Of a stretch of 48,097 nucleotides of DNA, positions 41,909 through 48,097 are shown piece by piece. How positions within the stretch are numbered: the first letter of the stretch is position 1; each line of letters begins with the position of its first letter. This DNA is from an uncultured Bacteroides sp. (GTDB lineage: Bacteria; Bacteroidota; Bacteroidia; Bacteroidales; Bacteroidaceae). Made by a program: the position numbers and the translations under genes. A model generated the notes under the pieces. It was not told the origin of the DNA. It did no database searches and worked only from the letters and a program-made list of their open reading frames with translations. Where the stretch lies: the NCBI GenBank assembly GCA_934716785.1, contig CAKUYM010000004.1:1-48097 (forward strand). The letters are read 5' to 3'.

Positions 41909-44900
41909 TTATATTGGCTTTAAAGTTATATAACAGGGACGAAATAGTTCAGTTGCAGTAATCTCTTCTCCCTGAATTCTGATATCAAATTCACCGGCAG
42001 GTAATGTCACTATACCTACCGTTTCCGTTATGCAATTACCATTACTCACTTTCTTTACCAGCTTTTTGCCCGCTAAAGTAATCGAATACACTCCGGCAGC
42101 TCCGCTGCTTGCCTTGCGAATCTCCTTTCCGGCATCACCCTCCACTAGTTCATCCTCATATTTGGGTGCAGGAGCTACATAAGTAATACTCACTTCAAAA
42201 GTCATTGACTTATCCAAACGAACTGGCCAAACAACCGCATCCTCCTGTCTCTTCATATTCTGCACGCATGTAGACTCCACTTCCTCACCACCATAGCGGG
42301 CACCACCCTCCAAACGAGCATCAAATGCACGTAACTTATCCACTTGCTGTGTATACGAAATACGACGACGAGTATCTGCTTTCAACTCTCCTTCACATTC
42401 GAGAACGACCACTGCATCAACCGTATCAGGACAAAGGGCCGGTACATCAATCATTACATCTTTTCCCATTCGTACCACTTTCAATGTTCGCTGCGGATTA
42501 CCCTGCAAATAAGCACCCTTTACCTCCGTCAACAAACCACCTACACACAGCTTCCCATCACGAGGCCAATCGAAGACATGCAAAAACAACTTATTCTCCT
42601 TACAGGTAGATTCTCCCCAAGACTGTACCGCTAACGGAGTAGCCTTCGTTCCACGGATAGAAGCTTCTCCGTTCACTTTCCACCAAGCAGCTATCTGTTT
42701 CAGAATATCCAAATCCGGAGCACTGAACTTTCCGGTTCCCATCGGACCAATATTCATCAGAATATTTCCTCCGCGTGCTGCCGCCTTCGCCATCAAACGA
42801 ACAAAGAAAGAAGCCGGTTTGTACTCCTGATCGTTTTCATTGTAGGCGTAAGAATTGTTCGTAGTCGGAATACCTTCCCAGTAACTATCTCCATAATGGC
42901 TGAACTCGTAAGGACAATCCGCAGTGTTGTAATAGTCATACCTGTCGAATCCGGAAATGGCACGACCATTAATAATGATATCAGGAGATGCCTCACGCGT
43001 CGCTTCTACTATACGAATACACTCTTCTTGTGGTAATTTATGAGGTGTATCAAACCACATAATATCAGGATCATACATTGCAATCAATTCACGAATTTGC
43101 GGAATAGCCTTCTCATCTACATATTTTCGGGCAACAGGCAGATAATCTTTTCTCGTCTCCCACCAGTCGCGGCCACCTAGCAACTTGTCACCTCCGGGAT
43201 TGTCATAATCCCAGTCATTACCTACACCCTCTTTCTCACCCCAATCAAATGCATGTGAATAATAGAAACCAAATTTAATTCCTGCCTTACGGCAAGCATC
43301 CCGCAAGTCTTTCATCGGATCACGTCCGAAAGGCGTTGCCTTCACAATATTATAATCACTCACTTTCGAATCGTACATTGCGAAACCGTCATGATGCTTC
43401 GACGTAATGATAAAATATCCCATCCCTGTTTCTTTGGCAATACGTACCCATTCTTCCGCGTCAAATTCTTGGGGATTGAACGTACCTGCTACCTTTTCTT
43501 TATAAACCTCTACCGGGATACGAGCCATTCGTTGAATATGTTCACCATACCCGCCATACTTCTTTCCATTCCACGAACACCCCAAAGATGAATAAACTCC
43601 CCAATGAATAAACATACCGAAACGCGCCTGCTCGAACCATTGCATACGGCTATCCAGTTCTTTCTTATCAGGAATCAGACTGTTCAATGCAGAAGCACGG
43701 CGTTTTTCCACCGCAGGTGAAAAACGTTGCGTCACACATTTACCACATTCTTTCCCTGATGGCAAAGTAATGTCAATAGCCACATCGCCAATCTCTACTT
43801 TTACCTGTTTCAAATGAACATTCATAGTCGGGTCTGTCACCGAAACGGAGTATTCTTCTCCAATACGTTCAATAAGCAAAACACAAGGTACAGACGTTTT
43901 CACAGATAAACCACCCCATTGAACAGTTTCACCGGCTCTATAAAACACCGCTTCCAACACTTTCTCGTCAGCCGACTGCACTGCTTGTACCAATGTGTCA
44001 TTCCGAAGAATATCAAATGGATTCTCCTGTGGAGGAAACCCCTCACCTGCATATACGACATACCCATATACGTCATTCTCAACATTCCGTCCGTGATCAA
44101 TCCAGACTCGCAGCAAATCTGCCTGTATAGGCAAATTCTTTTTCCCCTTATTCACTAAATTCATCTTTACCCATTCATTAGGCTTGGACTCACAAAGAAA
44201 AAAGGCTTTCGGACTAAATTCAGACAACGGGCCATAAGCAAATCCTCCTTCCTGTAATACCCAAAGCGGCTTTCCCTTCTCTATCAACGAATGGATGCCG
44301 GAAGAAGGTTGCCATCTCTTTTTCCCATCATAGAGCGTTACTTTCCCCTGATGGGCAGTCTGTTCGATAGAAGTACGTATATTTCCTTCTTGTTCCGGTT
44401 GCAAATTAGTAACACCCGCACCAAGAGCAAGCAGATAGTCACCCAACATAAAATAAGACTTATAAGCCCTTACACCGAAAGCCACCGGATTCTCCATTTT
44501 CACATCCTTTTCTTTAGAAGTAGCATCCATCTTCTCGAAAAGATAACCCGCTACCGCATTCCCGCCTCCATCAGTAGCCGCTCCTGCAAAATTGTACTTG
44601 CTGCAAAATCCTCTCCAATTGGTAATTGGTTTCAGCTGCCGTTCTCCTTCACGGGCAGTCACTCCAGGCATAGCAGTCAGATCCATCGCTCCGATAATCT
44701 TCCGGTACTCATCCCCTTTACGTTGAAAAAGAGTGAGTCCGTCGTTGGTATAAATATTAAACTCATCCGCAAAATTACCGGCACTCTCCAAACCATCACA
44801 CCGACTGGATGCCATATTAACCATCATATAATAATCAGGAGTACGTTTTATCAAATCGTCATTGTTATAAAACCAGCGTGTACCGTTATAACGACCTGCC

Positions 44901-46087
44901 GGATACCCTTCCATACGGATATTATTTTGTCCCGCTTCTTTAATAAGCTGTTTCAGCTCCCGAAGTTCACTATCCGTAAACGAAGCAGGCCATCGCTCAA
45001 CAGACGCTTTCAACATCTCATAATAAGGAATATGAGCCGGTTTTCCTTCGTAATACACCATAGAATAACGGTCCAGACAGGGAGGAATATACCCTTTATA
45101 ATGATAGAAGGTACTGCCTCGATAGAAATTGAGCAATGCTTCCACATTCTCCCGTGTCAGGCTTTGCCCCCAAGGAGTATCCCGGAGTATCCATAGCAAG
45201 TCCTGTGCACTGGATGCCCCATGAATCGGATATCCCCAAACCAAACATTGCATACCATGTCCCCATCCGGCTCCGTCGGCAGTAAAACCTTCGTTCCAGA
45301 ATGCCTCATTATAAGTAGTCTGCGACACATTGCTCAAACTCCGTTTTGCCACTTCAGCTACTACATCGACCATTGGAATAGAATCCATTAAAGCAGCAGT
45401 TTCCAGTAGCGGACGATAAGCCAATGCATTTCCACCTACCCACCATACATGATGACGAAAACGTTCCACCCTCACAATATCCCGGTCCATTTCATTATTA
45501 CGCAATGGTTGTGTCCACGATTGCATAGCCAATGCTTTCAACATCCGGCAGGCCGATTTGCGCAGTGGTTTTGTATCATCCGGCAGATCCATTTGCCCGA
45601 CCAAAGAGAAATAAATACCACAGGCTGCTTTCGGGATAGCAAAACAGGAAGCATGAAAACGGTCGTTCGGTTGACGACGAACTTCAATATCTCCATATCT
45701 CAAAATAGATTTCCAGAAACGTTCGGGAATATCATTCACATTCGTTTGCCGGTAATGATTAGCTATCACCCACAATCGTCTAAACGTGTCTGCCAAGTAA
45801 AAACCTATCTCCTGTTGGTCCTGAAAAGAAACGGATGATAGCCAGTTGTTGTCATGAATCTTTTTTTCATAAGCAGCCAAATCCGCAAACTGCCCTTCTT
45901 CACTAAGCTGTTTCAGATAGAGATCCCATTTCCCCATATCCTGGTTTATATCATAGGTATTTATATTCTGCGTGTAATAATCGCGCAAATTACGCATAGC
46001 CTTTACTTTGTCAGACGACTGCGCACATACAGTCAGACAAATAAATAACACCCAAAATACCAAACTATTTCTTTTTTTATCTTTCAT
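41909..46087 (-). CDS. PL8-family lyase fused to GH29 alpha-L-fucosidase
   Basis: Single 1392-residue protein carrying two enzymes. Signal peptide 1-22. Residues about 25-780 are a PL8-type lyase. The toroid has WWVGGNA (Asn220), GWGHGMQCLVWGY (His277 and, nine residues on, Tyr286, the spacing of chondroitin AC lyase) and Arg340. The super-sandwich has AMPGVTARE, NFAGAATDGGGNAVAGY and LGDYLLALGAGVTN. Residues about 812-1240 are GH29: FGMFIHWG, TSKHHDGFAMYDS, and nucleophile Asp1013 in IMWFDTP. A beta-rich tail (1245-1392) follows. No second signal peptide lies at the join. Both active sites look complete, which points to a fucosylated uronate-containing glycan. It starts 11 bp behind the GH95-like gene. 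Confidence 0.88.
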   Translation of the reverse strand: MKDKKRNSLVFWVLFICLTVCAQSSDKVKAMRNLRDYYTQNINTYDINQDMGKWDLYLKQLSEEGQFADLAAYEKKIHDNNWLSSVSFQDQQEIGFYLADTFRRLWVIANHYRQTNVNDIPERFWKSILRYGDIEVRRQPNDRFHASCFAIPKAACGIYFSLVGQMDLPDDTKPLRKSACRMLKALAMQSWTQPLRNNEMDRDIVRVERFRHHVWWVGGNALAYRPLLETAALMDSIPMVDVVAEVAKRSLSNVSQTTYNEAFWNEGFTADGAGWGHGMQCLVWGYPIHGASSAQDLLWILRDTPWGQSLTRENVEALLNFYRGSTFYHYKGYIPPCLDRYSMVYYEGKPAHIPYYEMLKASVERWPASFTDSELRELKQLIKEAGQNNIRMEGYPAGRYNGTRWFYNNDDLIKRTPDYYMMVNMASSRCDGLESAGNFADEFNIYTNDGLTLFQRKGDEYRKIIGAMDLTAMPGVTAREGERQLKPITNWRGFCSKYNFAGAATDGGGNAVAGYLFEKMDATSKEKDVKMENPVAFGVRAYKSYFMLGDYLLALGAGVTNLQPEQEGNIRTSIEQTAHQGKVTLYDGKKRWQPSSGIHSLIEKGKPLWVLQEGGFAYGPLSEFSPKAFFLCESKPNEWVKMNLVNKGKKNLPIQADLLRVWIDHGRNVENDVYGYVVYAGEGFPPQENPFDILRNDTLVQAVQSADEKVLEAVFYRAGETVQWGGLSVKTSVPCVLLIERIGEEYSVSVTDPTMNVHLKQVKVEIGDVAIDITLPSGKECGKCVTQRFSPAVEKRRASALNSLIPDKKELDSRMQWFEQARFGMFIHWGVYSSLGCSWNGKKYGGYGEHIQRMARIPVEVYKEKVAGTFNPQEFDAEEWVRIAKETGMGYFIITSKHHDGFAMYDSKVSDYNIVKATPFGRDPMKDLRDACRKAGIKFGFYYSHAFDWGEKEGVGNDWDYDNPGGDKLLGGRDWWETRKDYLPVARKYVDEKAIPQIRELIAMYDPDIMWFDTPHKLPQEECIRIVEATREASPDIIINGRAISGFDRYDYYNTADCPYEFSHYGDSYWEGIPTTNNSYAYNENDQEYKPASFFVRLMAKAAARGGNILMNIGPMGTGKFSAPDLDILKQIAAWWKVNGEASIRGTKATPLAVQSWGESTCKENKLFLHVFDWPRDGKLCVGGLLTEVKGAYLQGNPQRTLKVVRMGKDVMIDVPALCPDTVDAVVVLECEGELKADTRRRISYTQQVDKLRAFDARLEGGARYGGEEVESTCVQNMKRQEDAVVWPVRLDKSMTFEVSITYVAPAPKYEDELVEGDAGKEIRKASSGAAGVYSITLAGKKLVKKVSNGNCITETVGIVTLPAGEFDIRIQGEEITATELFRPCYITLKPI

Positions 46088-46098
46088 ATTGTATTGAT

Positions 46099-48097
46099 TT
46101 AATTTCCAAACACAATGGTCTCTCCCGGTTTCATCACTTTCTCCGTAATCTCACTGGTAAAAGGATTATCAAGTCTCATCCGACCGCCTTTTTCCGAACT
46201 AACAGTAATAGAAGCCACTTCTCCATTGACATACGAAGCCGAAACCAGAAAAGCTCCCATCGCCCGCAGATTCCGGAAAGAAACATTTTTCCAGGAAGTA
46301 GGCAGAGCAGGAAATACCTTGATGATTCCCGTATGACTTTGAAGTAGCATCTCCTGTATCGCTGCAGCACAGGCAAAATTTCCCTCCAGCGTAAACGGAC
46401 GATAAGTATATTGTGAATACCCATTATCGGTCTGATCCCCATTCAAATGGAAACTATTGGGCGAACAAAAAGCATTCATAAAAATATGCAAATTTCTCAA
46501 AGCCCCATTACCATCTGCTACACGGGCTTTCATATTCGCCAGCCACGCATAGGTATAACCTGTCCAATAATCCGGACCCAGATCTTCCACATTTTTGATA
46601 GAACGTAAAATAAGATTAGTCGCTTTAATTCCCTGACTGACATCAATAAGCCCAAAGGGATGAAACGACAACAAATGTGAGAAATGACGATGAGATTCAT
46701 CCATTGACTTTCCGGGAGCTATCAGCAATCCGCTCTCATCTACTGCTTCATCCGGCCATTCATCCAACTGCCGGGCGTAATGAGCCGCTTCATCCATCAA
46801 TCCCAATGCTTCCGCCATTTCTTTGGCAACCGTATAAGTAATACGGATATTAGCCAAGTCATAATTAGTAGTATTCATAAACCAGGCATCTATCCGGTTA
46901 TCATTGATTTCGGGAGAGGAAGATAACGGTAACTTACGCTTACCCTGCTTGTCGTATATCGAAACATTTTCAAAGAAACGTACCACCTCTTTCACCCAAG
47001 GATAAGCCCGTTCTTTCAGGAATTGTGAGTCCATGCCATACTTCCATTGTTGGTAAAAATGATAAGACAGCCATCCGGCCGTAGTAGGTGAATGAGAGTA
47101 CGGATTCCACCCACCGATAGGCTGACCTGTCAGAGTGGCAATACATGGCACATTCAATCCTTCTACCTGAAAAAACTGACGGGTAAACTGCTCCGAATTT
47201 TCTTTAATTCTCCACAGCCAATCTGTAAACACGGCAGACTCTTCCAAATGATTAGCTGTATATCCCGCCCAATAACTTAATTGTGTGTTCAGGTCACTGT
47301 GGAAATCTCCTCTCCATGGTGGAGTCTGTCCATTATCCGCTGTCCATATTGCTTGCAGACAGATAGGAGGTGCATTCTTGCGGGAAGCAGCAGCAAACTT
47401 ATACATTTCCAGGTACCATTGTCTCTCCAAGAGTGTATCCGGCAAGCTGACAGAGGATTGTTTCCAATATTGTTCCCACCAGTTCTGATGAGAGGCCAAT
47501 GCTTCATCAAAACTAATATTCAAATGATCTGCTCTACCGGTATCTCCCGAGTACCAAGTACCTTTAGAGGTCACATAATATCCACCTTCCAACACTCCGG
47601 TATGTGGTTGCTCCCATTGCAAACCAATTTCATAAGAAACATCTCCCCACGCTTGTTGCCGGTAAAGTAATCTTCCGGGAGCAGGAGAAGTAATGGCACC
47701 CGATTGATACCCTAATGCAGACAAGTCATTTACACCGGGCTGATGATCTGACTCGGTAACACGTCCCTGATAAAGTGGAGCTAATAATTCAGGAGAAAGA
47801 GTATCCCGCAGATTTACAAAACGGAAACGCCCCCCGTTTCCCTCCGCAGGAATAAAAAAACGAGCTTGCACACCATTCTCCCAAAGAATAGTACATACCG
47901 CAGTTGCCAAATCCAGCGCCACTTCCTTTACTTTACCCAATCTATGAATATCAAATTCCAAAGCTCCGGCAGGAATTTTAGTAGGAGCAGGATCATTGGC
48001 TGTCCGGTCATCAATCAATGCGTATACGGGCCGCATATCTTTTTTACGGATCACCTGGTCGCAGATAAACCGACAGGTATGGTCAGGAGATTTAAAT
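46099..48097 (-). CDS. GH95-like glycosidase with substituted catalytic residues, 5' end outside window
   Basis: The minus-strand frame stays open to the window edge, so the N-terminus is missing; the GTG at 48054 is not a likely start. Numbering from that codon, GH95 features are HSDLNTQLSYW (252-262), SSSPEIND (378-385) with the presumed acid Glu382, HRHFSHLLSFHPF (455-467), and LEGNFACAAAIQEMLLQSHTG (556-576). In GH95 fucosidases the first motif is normally N-x-N and the last IDGNFG, whose Asp helps activate water. Here they read D-x-N (254-256) and L-E-G-N-F-A (Glu557). The fold call is strong; alpha-L-fucosidase activity is not assured, and alpha-L-galactosidase or another activity is possible. 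It heads the visible part of the operon with PL8-GH29 and GH3. Confidence 0.82.
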   Translation of the reverse strand, partial: FKSPDHTCRFICDQVIRKKDMRPVYALIDDRTANDPAPTKIPAGALEFDIHRLGKVKEVALDLATAVCTILWENGVQARFFIPAEGNGGRFRFVNLRDTLSPELLAPLYQGRVTESDHQPGVNDLSALGYQSGAITSPAPGRLLYRQQAWGDVSYEIGLQWEQPHTGVLEGGYYVTSKGTWYSGDTGRADHLNISFDEALASHQNWWEQYWKQSSVSLPDTLLERQWYLEMYKFAAASRKNAPPICLQAIWTADNGQTPPWRGDFHSDLNTQLSYWAGYTANHLEESAVFTDWLWRIKENSEQFTRQFFQVEGLNVPCIATLTGQPIGGWNPYSHSPTTAGWLSYHFYQQWKYGMDSQFLKERAYPWVKEVVRFFENVSIYDKQGKRKLPLSSSPEINDNRIDAWFMNTTNYDLANIRITYTVAKEMAEALGLMDEAAHYARQLDEWPDEAVDESGLLIAPGKSMDESHRHFSHLLSFHPFGLIDVSQGIKATNLILRSIKNVEDLGPDYWTGYTYAWLANMKARVADGNGALRNLHIFMNAFCSPNSFHLNGDQTDNGYSQYTYRPFTLEGNFACAAAIQEMLLQSHTGIIKVFPALPTSWKNVSFRNLRAMGAFLVSASYVNGEVASITVSSEKGGRMRLDNPFTSEITEKVMKPGETIVFGN

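Noticed and set aside
44291..45196. 301-codon plus-strand open frame inside the PL8-GH29 gene
   Set aside because: Antisense to the lyase domain, with low-complexity composition and no family features.
41909..46087. Two genes joined by a sequencing error
   Set aside because: There is no second signal peptide, start region or frame shift at the join, and the linker is continuous with normal codon use.

Overview
The window is chromosomal DNA from a gut Bacteroides-type bacterium. The evidence is low-GC DNA, three SusC/SusD pairs, a hybrid two-component regulator, many SpII lipoproteins, and promoters of the Bacteroides type (TTTG, then TAnnTTTG). The species cannot be fixed from the sequence; the gene content recalls the B. 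ovatus / B. xylanisolvens group. Nearly all of it is polysaccharide utilization loci (PULs), and almost everything reads leftward on the minus strand. No tRNA, rRNA, insertion sequence, integrase or CRISPR array was seen, and no gene-free stretch exceeds about 250 bases.

Region 1 (1-18689): a truncated hybrid two-component regulator (+) faces a leftward PUL across a strong shared terminator. Read in transcription order, the PUL has an unassigned clan GH-A-like barrel enzyme, a small lipoprotein, a DUF1735/GLUG lipoprotein, a GH43 enzyme, two tandem SusC/SusD pairs and a DUF1735 lipoprotein. The second SusC lacks the usual N-terminal extension. A serine-type sulfatase sits just upstream as its own unit. 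The substrate is unknown.

Region 2 (18832-37035): an alginate PUL. SusC/SusD and a TIG-domain surface protein capture polymer. PL6, PL17 and PL38 lyases cut it. A hexuronate-type MFS transporter imports the product, KdgF linearises the unsaturated uronate to DEH, and an SDR reduces DEH to 2-keto-3-deoxygluconate. An acetyl-esterase-like protein and a heparin-lyase-I-like protein close the operon. KDG kinase and KDPG aldolase are not in the window. A divergent GntR/FCD regulator is encoded next to susC. The promoter shows two TTGGT-N2-ACCAA dyads lying over its -33 element, so a simple repressor switch responding to a uronate is likely. Two intergenic arrays built on an exact 22-bp period of palindromic cores (before kdgF and after gntR) are the least explained DNA here.

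Region 3 (37086-48097): an esterase and an orphan cytoplasmic protein, then, beyond a terminator, an operon running in from outside the window. It encodes a GH95-like enzyme with altered active-site residues, a 1392-residue PL8 lyase-GH29 fucosidase fusion, and a GH3 enzyme with an added CarboxypepD_reg-like domain. Together these suggest a fucosylated, uronate-containing glycan.
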